From Clostridia bacterium (GTDB lineage Bacteria > Bacillota > Clostridia > Christensenellales > Borkfalkiaceae): DNA of 59,126 nucleotides. Under the pieces are notes generated by a model, which searched no databases, was not told the origin of the DNA, and saw nothing but the letters and a program-made list of their open reading frames with translations. The stretch is taken from contig JAAUYR010000064.1 in the NCBI GenBank assembly GCA_014805025.1, positions 1 through 59,126 on the forward strand, read 5' to 3'. The stretch's first letter is position 1; each line of letters begins with the position of its first letter. Below, piece after piece: positions 15,597 through 24,414 of the stretch. The translations under genes and the position numbers were made by a program.

Positions 15597-17507
15597 TTAC
15601 GCTTTTTTAGTGGTAGTGGTTTTCATAGCCGCGGGCTTTTTTGCGGCGGTGGGTTTTGCCGCAGGCGCTTCGGTCTTTTCAGGCGCCTTTTTTTCAACCT
15701 TGCAGTTTGCCTTTAAGGTTGCAAGGCAGTGCCAGAGCTCACCGGGAATTCTGTCCTTAATAGTTCCGTTGTAATATCCCTCGATTTCCTCGGCCTCTTT
15801 TGCCCATTTTTCTTTGTCGACCGTTAAAATCTCTTTCAGGTCGTCAATGCCGAACTTCTTGCCGGGCTTGATTTCGTAATCGAGTTCGGAAATATCGATA
15901 TCCTCGGCCTTGGGCACGTAGCCGATAGCCGTTTCTTCCGCGTCGACGGGAGTTTCGTCGCAGCGCTTCAATATCCATTCAAGCACGCGCATATTGTCGC
16001 CGAAGCCGGGCCACATAAAGTTGCCGTCTTTATCCGTTCTGAACCAGTTTACGTTGAAAATCTTGGGAGGGTTTGATACCTTTTTGCCCATTTCAATCCA
16101 GTGAGCAAAGTAATCGCCCATATGATAGCCGGTGAAAGGCTTCATAGCCATGGGGTCGTGACGGAGCACGCCTACTGCGCCTGCCGCAGCCGCCGTTGTT
16201 TCCGACGACATTGCCGAGCCTATGAACACGCCGTGGTTCCAGTCTCTCGACTGATAAACGAGGGGAGTGGTGCTTGCTCTTCTGCCGCCGAAGATAATCG
16301 CCGAAAGAGGAACGCCCTTCTTGGAGTTGAACTCGGGCGAAACGCAGGGGCAGTTGACCGCGGGTGCGGTGAAACGGCTGTTGGGGTGCGCTGCGCAGGT
16401 CGATTTATCCTTTTTATCGAACTTGGCCGCATCCCAGGGCTTACCCGTCCAGTCAATGCAGTGCTCGGGCAGTTCTTTGGAAAGACCTTCCCACCAAACG
16501 GTCATATCGTCGGTGTTCAGGGCAACGTTGGTGAATATCGTGCCGCGCTTTGTGGACTGCAAAGCGTTGTAGTTGGAGTGTTCGTTAGTGCCGGGCGCAA
16601 CGCCGAAGAATCCGTTTTCGGGGTTTACAGCCCAAAGTCTGCCGTCATCACCTACGCGAATCCAGGCGATATCGTCGCCGACGGTCTCTATTTTATAGCC
16701 TTTTTCAAGGTAATGTTTGGGGGGTATAAGCATTGCAAGGTTGGTCTTGCCGCAAGCCGAGGGGAACGCCGCCGCAACGTACTTCTTTTCGCCGTCGGGG
16801 TAGGTTACGCCGAGGATAAGCATGTGCTCTGCCATCCAGCCCTCGTTTTTGCCGAGGTAGGAAGCGATACGCAGTGCAAAGCACTTTTTGCCGAGCAGTA
16901 CGTTTCCGCCGTATGCCGAGTTTACCGAAATAATCGTGTTGTCCTCGGGGAAGTGCAGAATATATCTCTTTTCGGCGTCAACGTCGCACTTTGCGTGGAA
17001 GCCCTTAATGAAGTCGCCGTGCTTGCCGAGTGCGTCCAGGCACTGTTTGCCAACGCGCGTCATAATGTTCATGTTGAGAACGACGTAAATGCTGTCGGTT
17101 ACCTCGATACCGATTTTAGCGAAATCGCTGCCGACAACGCCCATCGAATAGGGGATAACGTACATCGTTCTGCCCTTCATTGAGCCGCGTGCAATCTCGC
17201 TTGCAAGCTCGTAAGCCTGTTTGGGGTCCATCCAGTAGTTGATAGGGCCTGCGTCTTCCTTGTTTTTGGTGCAGATAAAGGTTCTGTCCTCAACGCGCGC
17301 AACGTCGTTGACCTTGGTGCGGTGAAGGTAGCAGTCGGGTACAAGATTTTCGTTAAGCTTGATAAGCTCGCCGCTCTTTACGGCTTCGGCCTTCAATGCT
17401 TTGATTTGCTCCGCACTGCCGTCTATCCAGACAATTTTGTCCGGCTGGCCGAGCTCGGCGCTTTCGTTTACAAAATCAAGAACTTTCTTGTTTTTTGTCA
17501 ATGCCAT
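15597..17507 (-). CDS. pckG: Phosphoenolpyruvate carboxykinase, GTP type
   Basis: Catalyses oxaloacetate + GTP = PEP + CO2 + GDP. In anaerobes it often runs toward oxaloacetate during fermentation as well as in gluconeogenesis. The 636-residue protein belongs to the GTP-dependent family: P-loop FPSACGKTN at residues 248-256, the conserved SAYGGNVLLGKKCFALRIAS region at 197-216, and the later SRDWNHGVFIGSAMSSETTAAA region. A tail of about 30 residues (roughly 605-636) rich in Ala, Lys, Pro and Thr extends past the usual end. It is a single gene with its own terminator. The start is supported by a leftward AGGAG motif. Confidence 0.96.
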   Translation of the reverse strand: MALTKNKKVLDFVNESAELGQPDKIVWIDGSAEQIKALKAEAVKSGELIKLNENLVPDCYLHRTKVNDVARVEDRTFICTKNKEDAGPINYWMDPKQAYELASEIARGSMKGRTMYVIPYSMGVVGSDFAKIGIEVTDSIYVVLNMNIMTRVGKQCLDALGKHGDFIKGFHAKCDVDAEKRYILHFPEDNTIISVNSAYGGNVLLGKKCFALRIASYLGKNEGWMAEHMLILGVTYPDGEKKYVAAAFPSACGKTNLAMLIPPKHYLEKGYKIETVGDDIAWIRVGDDGRLWAVNPENGFFGVAPGTNEHSNYNALQSTKRGTIFTNVALNTDDMTVWWEGLSKELPEHCIDWTGKPWDAAKFDKKDKSTCAAHPNSRFTAPAVNCPCVSPEFNSKKGVPLSAIIFGGRRASTTPLVYQSRDWNHGVFIGSAMSSETTAAAAGAVGVLRHDPMAMKPFTGYHMGDYFAHWIEMGKKVSNPPKIFNVNWFRTDKDGNFMWPGFGDNMRVLEWILKRCDETPVDAEETAIGYVPKAEDIDISELDYEIKPGKKFGIDDLKEILTVDKEKWAKEAEEIEGYYNGTIKDRIPGELWHCLATLKANCKVEKKAPEKTEAPAAKPTAAKKPAAMKTTTTKKA

Positions 17508-17670
17508 ATTATTACCACTCCTTGATTAAACAATATTTCTACAACTATAATTATATAAAAAGTTTTATAAAAAAGCAAATTAATTAAATCACATAAATAC
17601 TACATATTTTTACATTATTATATATATTTTTTATGTAGTGGCATTATAAAATATGATAAGGAGAATAGTT

Positions 17671-18603
17671 ATGAGCGGTTATACCAAAAATATTGCGGTA
17701 ATAAAGGGTCTCAAAGACGGGTTTTCCGCCGACGGCGGCCCACTTACGGGGCTTGTCAAAGCCGAAAAGTACGGCGCTAACCTTAAAGTTGAGGTAACGT
17801 ACATAAACTTTGCGCCGCTTATTCAGGGTCGGTACGTTACGGCGATATCCGACGGCGTAAATACCGAGATTGTCGAGGGCGAGCGCTTTGAGGGAACTTC
17901 AAAGCTGAACACGGGCGAGGGCTTTGCTGCGCTTGTATGCTATATTAACGGCCAGGTCTCGCCGATAGCTTCGGCTATAAGCGGCGGCTTTGCCGACGCG
18001 GCTCTAAATATCAAGCAGGCGGTCGAGCGCTACGAAAACTTAAAGCCGGCCGACGGCGACAAGACGGCCGCCACCGAGGAAAAATACGAGGACGAGGCCA
18101 TAGCGGAGGTAAACTATTATGAATTCGCAGAAGCTGATAAAGGCGGTGGGGCTGTACGCAAGGATAAAGCGCAAAAAGAGGACGGGCTTAAAACTGACCA
18201 AAATGAAACGGCTTTTAGCGCTTTCAAAAAAGGACAAAGCGGCGTAAATTACAACGGGCTTTCTACGGGCGGAAACTTTTACGAGCGTATGAAGGACGAA
18301 ATTGAAAATCTGTTTAAAACTTACCCCTGCGAAAAGGAGCTTGAAAACGTAGTTATGGGCTCGCGCTGGGTAAGGATAAATTACGGCGACAACAAGTTTT
18401 ACGTTTTCGGGATAATCTCGGACGAGGGCAAACCCAGGTATATATGCTACGGTGTGCCCACCGAACAGAGCTATGCTCCGCCCGAAAGCATGCAGGGTCT
18501 GGCCTCGTTTATACCCTGTCCGGCGGAGGAACGACAGCGCGGTTACTGGGTAATGTATCAGGATGCGGCAACGGGCGCAAGCCTTAAAATAGACGTCAAA
18601 TAA
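17671..18603 (+). CDS. Conserved clostridial protein of unknown function
   Basis: A 310-residue soluble protein whose two halves differ. Residues 1-110 (SGYTKNIAVIKGLKDGFSADGGPLTGLVKAEKYG onward) resemble a domain seen in many uncharacterised Clostridia proteins. The middle (about 120-205) is charged and low complexity, and the C-terminal 100 residues form a second globular part (SRWVRINYGDNKFYVFGIISDEGKPRYICYGVP). I recognise the pattern but no function. The ATG at 17671 is chosen because AAGGAG at 17658-17663 lies seven bases upstream; the earlier ATG at 17653 would overlap that site. A terminator follows at 18607. Confidence 0.75.
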   Translation: MSGYTKNIAVIKGLKDGFSADGGPLTGLVKAEKYGANLKVEVTYINFAPLIQGRYVTAISDGVNTEIVEGERFEGTSKLNTGEGFAALVCYINGQVSPIASAISGGFADAALNIKQAVERYENLKPADGDKTAATEEKYEDEAIAEVNYYEFAEADKGGGAVRKDKAQKEDGLKTDQNETAFSAFKKGQSGVNYNGLSTGGNFYERMKDEIENLFKTYPCEKELENVVMGSRWVRINYGDNKFYVFGIISDEGKPRYICYGVPTEQSYAPPESMQGLASFIPCPAEERQRGYWVMYQDAATGASLKIDVK

Positions 18604-18606
18604 TAA

Positions 18607-18628
18607 AAAACCGCCTTTGGGCGGTTTT
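18607..18628. terminator. Bidirectional terminator between convergent genes
   Basis: A 9-bp GC-rich stem (18607-18615 with 18620-18628) with A-rich and T-rich flanks between the rightward unknown gene and the leftward DUF378 gene. Confidence 0.8.
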
Positions 18629-18629
18629 G

Positions 18630-18839
18630 TTATTTCAGGCCTTTAAAGGGCTTGAAAACTATTAAGGAGTAAATTGTGAAAAGGGCAGAGGCTCCGCAGA
18701 CAGCGTAAAAGCTTCTGTAAATTACGGGCTTGCCGAAGCTTAAAAACTTGATGATATCAAAGCCCGTAAAAGCGAATACGGCCGCACATATGCCTAAAAT
18801 AACGAGGTTTATGGCGCAAATATAGCAGGTCATTTTCAT
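18630..18839 (-). CDS. DUF378-like small membrane protein
   Basis: A 69-residue protein with two hydrophobic segments (about residues 5-25 and 44-62), matching the layout of DUF378 proteins: an INLVILGICA start, a FDIIKFL middle and a YAVCGASALFTIY end. Function is unknown. It lies 28 bp downstream of another small unknown gene on the same strand and may be co-transcribed with it. Confidence 0.65.
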   Translation of the reverse strand: MKMTCYICAINLVILGICAAVFAFTGFDIIKFLSFGKPVIYRSFYAVCGASALFTIYSLIVFKPFKGLK

Positions 18840-18867
18840 AGCCTTAGTATGGCCAGGGCGCGCAAAA

Positions 18868-19128
18868 CTATACGGTGATGTTGTCTAAAACAAGTTTGTC
18901 AAAGTCGGGCTTTTCGGCAAAGTCGCGCGGAAGAAATCTTACCGTGCGGAACTTGGCGTAGTTGAAAATATGCGTCTTTAAAAGTATAGGGGTGGCAATA
19001 TCAAGCTCGGCGCAGATATCGGAGAGATACTTGAAAAACTCCGAGTAAACAAACCTGTCGTCACTCTGATAGGTTATCTGGTTTATTATTTTTTCGCCGC
19101 GCATTACTTTCGCCCAAATTCTGAACAT
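18868..19128 (-). CDS. Small conserved protein of unknown function
   Basis: An 86-residue soluble protein, basic at the N terminus (MFRIWAKVMRGEKIINQ) and acidic at the end (DKLVLDNITV). I do not recognise it from a named family. It is probably real: codon use matches its neighbours, no better frame competes, and it starts a two-gene leftward unit divergent from the Lrp regulator. Confidence 0.6.
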   Translation of the reverse strand: MFRIWAKVMRGEKIINQITYQSDDRFVYSEFFKYLSDICAELDIATPILLKTHIFNYAKFRTVRFLPRDFAEKPDFDKLVLDNITV

Positions 19129-19168
19129 ATAATGATTATATTAAAGATTTCCCCGTATTGCAAACAAT

Positions 19169-19197
19169 TTGACAACAAAGTTTAAAACGCGTACAAT
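19169..19197 (+). promoter_or_regulatory. Promoter for the Lrp-aminotransferase pair
   Basis: TTGACA at 19169-19174, a 17-bp spacer and TACAAT at 19192-19197, 22 bp before the ATG with an AGGAG site between. Confidence 0.75.
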
Positions 19198-19219
19198 TAG
19201 CGCATAGGAGTTAACTAAA

Positions 19220-19711
19220 ATGCAGAATCTCGAAAAGGAAATTTTATCACTTTTGGAAGACGATTCCAGGCTTTCGGCAAAGCAGATAGCCTGTGCGCTT
19301 CAAATTACCGAAAAGCAGGCGGCCGCAACTATCCGCAGCCTTGAAGAGCGCGGAATTATCGTAAAGTATACGGCCATTTTAAATACCGATACATTCGAAG
19401 AGGACGCGGTTGAAGCGCTTATAGAAGTCAAGGTTACGCCCCAGCGCGGACACGGCTTTGATATGATAGCGCAGGAAATTGCCTCGCACGACGAAGTGCA
19501 GAACCTGTATTTAATGAGCGGCGCGTACGACTTGGCGGTTATAGTCCACGGCAAATCGCTGCGCTCGGTATCGCGTTTCGTGTCCGAAAAGATTTCCACT
19601 TACGACAGCGTTATATCCACCGCAACGCATTTTATATTGAAAAAATACAAGGTGGAAGGCGCGGTTATGACGGGCACTCCGGGCAGCGAAAGGTTGAGTA
19701 TTCAGCCGTAG
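19220..19711 (+). CDS. Lrp/AsnC-family transcriptional regulator
   Basis: A 163-residue regulator. The N-terminal winged HTH lies at about residues 1-55 (LEKEILSLLEDDSRLSAKQIACALQITEKQAAATIRSLEERGIIVKY), and the RAM effector-binding domain at about 65-145. These proteins form octameric or dimeric complexes that sense amino acids. It sits 45 bp upstream of an aminotransferase on the same strand, so it most likely regulates that gene in response to an amino acid. A consensus promoter precedes it. Confidence 0.88.
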   Translation: MQNLEKEILSLLEDDSRLSAKQIACALQITEKQAAATIRSLEERGIIVKYTAILNTDTFEEDAVEALIEVKVTPQRGHGFDMIAQEIASHDEVQNLYLMSGAYDLAVIVHGKSLRSVSRFVSEKISTYDSVISTATHFILKKYKVEGAVMTGTPGSERLSIQP

Positions 19712-19756
19712 TTTTTTGCAATTGAGTGGCACATATGCCGCAACTAACACAAAAAT

Positions 19757-20932
19757 ATGCGTAATTTCGTTAATAAAAAGGCCGCAGCATTACAGCCGAG
19801 CGGCATAAGAAAATTCTTTGATATAGTGCAGAAGATGGACGGCGCGATTTCGCTTGGCGTGGGCGAGCCGGACTTCGTTACGCCCTGGAACGTGCGCGAT
19901 GCGGCAATACGCTCTCTGCGCCGCGGCTACACCCAGTACACGGGCAACCGCGGACTTCCCGAACTGCGTATATTCATTCAGCGGTATTTAAAGGAGCGGT
20001 TCGACGTGGACTATCCGCCCGAGCGCACCATAGTTACCGTCGGCGCGAGCGAGGCAATAGATTTATCGTTAAGGGCTATCTGCGACGAGGGCGACGAAAT
20101 TTTAGTGCCCGAGCCCTCTTACGTTTCGTACTTTCCTGCGGTAACGCTTGCGGGGGGAACTCCGGTAGCCGTAAAGTGCAGTGCGGAAAACGACTTTATT
20201 CTGACCCCCGAAGTTTTAAAAAGCGTAATAACTCCGCGCACCAAGGCGCTTATTCTGCCCTACCCCAACAACCCCACGGGCGCGGTAATGACTCGCGAAC
20301 AGCTTGAAAAAATAGTGCCGGTAATTTTGGAGCACGACCTGCTTGTAATAACCGACGAGATATACGCCGAGCTTACCTATACGGGCAAACATTTTTCCAT
20401 TGCGTCGTTGCCGAAAATGGCCGAAAGAACGGTATATATAGGGGGCTTTTCAAAAGCTTTTGCCATGACGGGCTGGCGCGTGGGCTTCGTTTGCGCGCCC
20501 AAAGAAGTGGACGAGGCAATGTTCAAAATACACCAATACACCATTTTGTGCGCGCCCCAAATGAGCCAGCGTGCGGCAATCTGCGCGCTTAAAGAAGGCT
20601 TTACAGATAACTTTTCTACCGTTGAAGAAATGCGCGGCGAGTATTTCAGGCGCGGCAGGTTTTTGGCCGGCTCGCTCAACGATATGGGCTTAAAGTGCTT
20701 TTTGCCCAAGGGCGCGTTTTACGTTTTCGCCTCTGTTGAAAGCACTGGTATGGACGGCGAGGAATTCGCAAACAGGCTTTTAAGCGAGCAGAAGGTTGCG
20801 GTTGTGCCCGGCTCGGCTTTCGGCGCCGGCGGCAAGAACTTTGTAAGGTGTTCGTACGCGACGTCAATGCAGCAGCTGACCGAGGCGGTTATGCGCATAC
20901 AGGAGTTTTTAAGCTCGTGCAAAAACCGTTGA
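19757..20932 (+). CDS. PLP-dependent aminotransferase, class I/II (PatA/AspC-like)
   Basis: A fold-type I aminotransferase of 391 residues. The PLP-binding lysine is K233 in GGFSKAFAMTGWRVGF; the NNPTG motif is at 171-175, and GEPDF is at residues 36-40. The closest named relatives are aspartate aminotransferases and B. subtilis PatA, which acts on N-acetyl-LL-diaminopimelate in lysine synthesis. The substrate cannot be fixed from motifs. Pairing with an Lrp regulator suggests an amino acid-responsive role. The promoter of greA overlaps its stop codon. Confidence 0.85.
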   Translation: MRNFVNKKAAALQPSGIRKFFDIVQKMDGAISLGVGEPDFVTPWNVRDAAIRSLRRGYTQYTGNRGLPELRIFIQRYLKERFDVDYPPERTIVTVGASEAIDLSLRAICDEGDEILVPEPSYVSYFPAVTLAGGTPVAVKCSAENDFILTPEVLKSVITPRTKALILPYPNNPTGAVMTREQLEKIVPVILEHDLLVITDEIYAELTYTGKHFSIASLPKMAERTVYIGGFSKAFAMTGWRVGFVCAPKEVDEAMFKIHQYTILCAPQMSQRAAICALKEGFTDNFSTVEEMRGEYFRRGRFLAGSLNDMGLKCFLPKGAFYVFASVESTGMDGEEFANRLLSEQKVAVVPGSAFGAGGKNFVRCSYATSMQQLTEAVMRIQEFLSSCKNR

Positions 20933-20957
20933 CAAAACGCACCAAAGATTATATAAT
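20929..20957 (+). promoter_or_regulatory. Perfect sigma-A promoter for greA-lysS run
   Basis: TTGACA at 20929-20934 overlaps the upstream TGA stop; a 17-bp spacer leads to TATAAT at 20952-20957. The leader up to 21048 can form a small hairpin (gtgatttc with its inverse) but shows no T-box. Confidence 0.9.
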
Positions 20958-21048
20958 ATGGAACGGTAAATTGTGATTTCGCGCGGCGGAATCACTTTTA
21001 CTTATTTTTTATGGAAATAAACCGCGGTTGCGGTAAGGAGTATATATA

Positions 21049-21519
21049 ATGGCAGAACTCATTGTTATGACAAAAAAGAATTACGAAAAGCTGAAAGAGG
21101 AACTCGAATACCTCATCAAGGTAAAGCGCCCCGAGATTATCGAGCGTATCGCCGAGGCGAGAAGTCACGGCGACCTTTCGGAAAACGCCGAGTACGACGC
21201 GGCGCGCGAGGAGCAGCGTTCCAACGAGGGCAAAATTGCGGAAATCGAGTACAAAATCAAGAACGCGGACATTCGCGAGGAAGAGACCGATACCAGCTAC
21301 GTGCATCTCGGCAGCGTCGTAACTGTCTACGACGAGGATATGGAAGAGGAAAACGTTTACACTATAACTTCGGTAACCGAAGTTGACCCTATGGCCGGAA
21401 AAGTTTCGGTTGAGTCGCCCGTGGGCGCGGCGCTCTTAAAAAAGCGCGTAGGCGAAAAGGCCAACGTTAAGTGCCCCGACGGCGCGGAATATACGCTTAA
21501 AATTCTGGCGATAAAATAA
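21049..21519 (+). CDS. greA: Transcription elongation factor GreA
   Basis: GreA rescues backtracked RNA polymerase by stimulating cleavage of the transcript 3' end. The 156-residue protein has the N-terminal coiled coil (residues 1-75, with the conserved ARSHGDLSENAEYDAAREEQ tip region carrying the two acidic catalytic residues) and the C-terminal FKBP-like domain ending SPVGAALL...KILAIK. Length is typical. An AAGGAG Shine-Dalgarno precedes the start. lysS follows 11 bp later, a common order in clostridia. Confidence 0.96.
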   Translation: MAELIVMTKKNYEKLKEELEYLIKVKRPEIIERIAEARSHGDLSENAEYDAAREEQRSNEGKIAEIEYKIKNADIREEETDTSYVHLGSVVTVYDEDMEEENVYTITSVTEVDPMAGKVSVESPVGAALLKKRVGEKANVKCPDGAEYTLKILAIK

Positions 21520-21530
21520 AAGGTAGACTT

Positions 21531-23042
21531 ATGGAAGAAATAAAGAATTTAACGGCCGAAGAAGAGGCGGAAAGCATTGCCGAGCAGGCGCGTATCCGCC
21601 GCGAAAAGTTACAGAAAATGACGGGCGAAGGTCAGAACCCGTTCGTTAAAACGTCGTTTGCGCTTACCCACCGCTCCGCGGAGGTTATAAGCGGCTTTGA
21701 AAAGCTTGAAGGCAAAGAGGTTTGCCTTGCCGGTCGACTTATGTCGCGCAGAATTATGGGCAAAGCGTCTTTTTGCCACATTCAGGACGGCGAAGGGCTT
21801 ATTCAGCTTTACGTGCGCCGCGACGACGTCGGCGAGGAAGATTACGCTTCCTTTAAAAAAGATTACGACCTCGGTGATATCGTAGGCGTAAAGGGCTACG
21901 TTTTCAAGACCCAGACGGGCGAAGTCTCCGTGCACTGCAACCGCATTGAGATGCTCTCTAAATGCCTGTTGCCCCTGCCCGAAAAACAGCACGGCCTCAA
22001 AGATATCGATATCCGTTACAGACAGCGCGAGCTTGACTTAATTGTCAACCCCGAGGTTAAAAATACTTTTGTAAAGCGCTCGAACATTATAAGCGCAATA
22101 AGGGCTTATCTTGACGGATGCGGCTTTCTGGAAGTCGACACCCCCGTTTTGAACAGCATCGAGATAGGCGCTTCGGCGCGGCCGTTCAAAACCAGGCACA
22201 ACGCGCTGGATATGGATATGTATCTGCGCATAGAAACCGAGCTGTACTTAAAAAGACTTATCGTCGGCGGCTTCGAAAGGGTTTACGAGGTGGGCAGAAT
22301 TTTCCGTAACGAGGGTATGGACGCCTATCACAACCCCGAGTTTACCACGATAGAAATGTACGCGGCGTACCTCAATTACTTCGATATGATGAACATTGTC
22401 GAGGATATGTACGCGCACATTGCCAAGACCGTTTGCAAGACGACCGATATCGTTTACCAGGGCACGGAAATTCACCTTGGCGGCAAGTGGGCAAGGCTGA
22501 CTATGAAGGAAGCCGTTAAAAAATACTCCGGCGCGGACTACGATAAGTGGAAGACCGACGCCGACGCTCGCGCCTGCGCCAAAAAGCTTGGCGTTACGGT
22601 AGAGGAGGGCGAAAGCGCAACCAAGGGCCACGTGCTTATCGCGCTTTTCGACGCGTTTGTGGAAGACAAACTCGTTCAGCCCACGTTCATTTACGATTAT
22701 CCCGTGGAGAATTCCCCCCTTGCAAAGCGCAAAGAGGACGACCCTTTGTTTACGCAGAGGTTCGAGTATTTTATCTGCGGCCACGAATACGGCAACGCGT
22801 TCTCCGAGCTGAACGACCCTATCGACCAGAAGCAGAGGTTCGTAAAGCAGGTCGAGGAAAAGCGCAAGCAGGAAAAGAACTGCAACGCGCAGGTTGACGA
22901 AGAGTTCGTAACCGCGCTCGAATACGGACTTCCCCCGACGGGCGGACTCGGCTTCGGCGTTGACAGGCTTGTAATGCTGCTCACTGATAGCGCGACAATC
23001 AGAGATGTGCTGCTCTTCCCCACAATGAAACCCAAGCGTTAA
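21531..23042 (+). CDS. lysS: Lysine--tRNA ligase, class II
   Basis: Charges tRNA-Lys with lysine using ATP. The 503-residue enzyme has an N-terminal OB-fold anticodon-binding domain (about 65-160) and the class II core with motif 2 (RVYEVGRIFRNEGMDAYHNPEFT, around 243-265) and motif 3 (GLPPTGGLGFGVDRLVMLL, near residue 465-483). Length fits bacterial LysRS. It follows greA closely and is followed 10 bp later by the Orn/Lys/Arg decarboxylase-like gene. Confidence 0.97.
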   Translation: MEEIKNLTAEEEAESIAEQARIRREKLQKMTGEGQNPFVKTSFALTHRSAEVISGFEKLEGKEVCLAGRLMSRRIMGKASFCHIQDGEGLIQLYVRRDDVGEEDYASFKKDYDLGDIVGVKGYVFKTQTGEVSVHCNRIEMLSKCLLPLPEKQHGLKDIDIRYRQRELDLIVNPEVKNTFVKRSNIISAIRAYLDGCGFLEVDTPVLNSIEIGASARPFKTRHNALDMDMYLRIETELYLKRLIVGGFERVYEVGRIFRNEGMDAYHNPEFTTIEMYAAYLNYFDMMNIVEDMYAHIAKTVCKTTDIVYQGTEIHLGGKWARLTMKEAVKKYSGADYDKWKTDADARACAKKLGVTVEEGESATKGHVLIALFDAFVEDKLVQPTFIYDYPVENSPLAKRKEDDPLFTQRFEYFICGHEYGNAFSELNDPIDQKQRFVKQVEEKRKQEKNCNAQVDEEFVTALEYGLPPTGGLGFGVDRLVMLLTDSATIRDVLLFPTMKPKR

Positions 23043-23052
23043 GGTTTTTTGA

Positions 23053-24396
23053 ATGTACGAATATCATATCTTAACCCAACTTAAAAAATACACCAAGGCG
23101 AACAAGAGTTTTCACGTTCCCGGGCACAAGGCGAGGGGGGACTTCAACGCGAAGTTTCCCGTTGCCAAAATGGACGTTACCGAGCTTTCCTACTCGGATA
23201 ACCTTGCCTGCCCCGACGGAGTGATTTTAAAGGCTCAGCGCGACGTTGCCGAAATTCTCGGCGCAAAGAAGAGCTGGTTTTTAACCGACGGTTCGACCTG
23301 CGGCGTGCTTTCTATGCTGTACGTTTTAAGGAAGCGCGGCAATAAAATTATAGTGCCCCGTAACTGCCACCAAAGCGTGTGGAACGCGTGCAGGCTGTTC
23401 GGGTTCGAGCCGGTTATCGTGCAGGGTAAAACCAAGCAGGGCGTGCTTCTGCCGCCCGAGCCAAAGCTCATTGACGGGCTTTTGGATAACGATATAAACA
23501 TCTGCGGAATGATAGCGGTCAGCCCCGATTATTACGGAAACGTTGCTCCGCTTAAAGAGTATTCCGAAATTATAAAAAAGCACAAGCGGCTTTTGGCAGT
23601 GGACGAAGCGCACGGCGCGCACCTTGCCTTTGAGCGCGAAAACGGCGCATATGCAGGGGTCTACGCGGATATTTGGGTGGACGGCGCGCATAAATGCCTG
23701 CCTTCGCTGACGCAGGGCGCGGTGCTTTCGGTAAACGACGAAAGGCTTTCGGCCGATATTGAGGACGCGCTTTCCATATTCCGCACGACCTCGCCGAGCT
23801 ATCCTATAATGGCTTCGGTGGAGTACGGCATTAAATACGTTGCAAACAACAAGACGCTTTTGACCGACGCGAAGAGCGCAAGAAAGATAATAGAGGAAAA
23901 GCTTTCGGGCTTTGAAATTTATCCGTCGGACGACTGGACTAAGGTTGCGGTGGACTTCGCGCCGCTTAAAATTTCGCCAGACAAAGCGGCCAAAGAATTG
24001 GAAAACAAGGGCATATATGCCGAGCTTTCGGACGGAAGACACCTTTTATTCTATCTTTCGCCCATGACGACGGCAAAGGACGCAAACGAACTAAGCGCTG
24101 CGCTTATCTCGCTTAAAAACAACAAAAAGATACAGGGCACTTACAAGGCGCTTCCCGAACTGCCCGAAAACGAGCGCACTTACAGCTTTCAGTACGCGCT
24201 GAATAAAAAGGCCGAGCAGGTTCCGCTTAAAAGCGCCGTCGGCAGAATGTGCGCAAAGAACGCCGGAATAACTCCGCCGTGCATACCCGTAGCGGTGGCC
24301 GGGGAAATGATTACCGCGCAGACTGTTAAAGTGCTTGAAAGCGCAAAGAATACTTTCGGGCTTTGCGACGGAAAAATAACGGTTGTTAAAAAATAA
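23053..24396 (+). CDS. Orn/Lys/Arg decarboxylase family protein (YaaO-like)
   Basis: A PLP enzyme of the small Gram-positive YaaO/SpeA-like group of the Orn/Lys/Arg decarboxylase family; the usual reactions give putrescine, cadaverine or agmatine. The 447-residue protein has the HVPGHK motif at residues 21-26, the cofactor aspartate in VDEAHGAH (D184), and the Schiff-base lysine K214 in DGAHKCLPS. In B. subtilis yaaO lies just upstream of tmk, as here, so the position is conserved. Whether the substrate is lysine, arginine or ornithine cannot be told. Confidence 0.85.
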   Translation: MYEYHILTQLKKYTKANKSFHVPGHKARGDFNAKFPVAKMDVTELSYSDNLACPDGVILKAQRDVAEILGAKKSWFLTDGSTCGVLSMLYVLRKRGNKIIVPRNCHQSVWNACRLFGFEPVIVQGKTKQGVLLPPEPKLIDGLLDNDINICGMIAVSPDYYGNVAPLKEYSEIIKKHKRLLAVDEAHGAHLAFERENGAYAGVYADIWVDGAHKCLPSLTQGAVLSVNDERLSADIEDALSIFRTTSPSYPIMASVEYGIKYVANNKTLLTDAKSARKIIEEKLSGFEIYPSDDWTKVAVDFAPLKISPDKAAKELENKGIYAELSDGRHLLFYLSPMTTAKDANELSAALISLKNNKKIQGTYKALPELPENERTYSFQYALNKKAEQVPLKSAVGRMCAKNAGITPPCIPVAVAGEMITAQTVKVLESAKNTFGLCDGKITVVKK

Positions 24397-24414
24397 CTGT
24401 CGGAGGTACTTGCG

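Noticed and set aside
16101-17183. A 360-codon rightward reading frame opposite pckA
   Set aside because: It is antisense to a clear PEP carboxykinase and its translation is Cys/Val/Arg-rich without domains; it mirrors the codon use of pckA.
20958-21048. T-box riboswitch for the greA-lysS run
   Set aside because: The leader is about 90 bases and lacks the TGGNACCGCG-type T-box sequence and a terminator.
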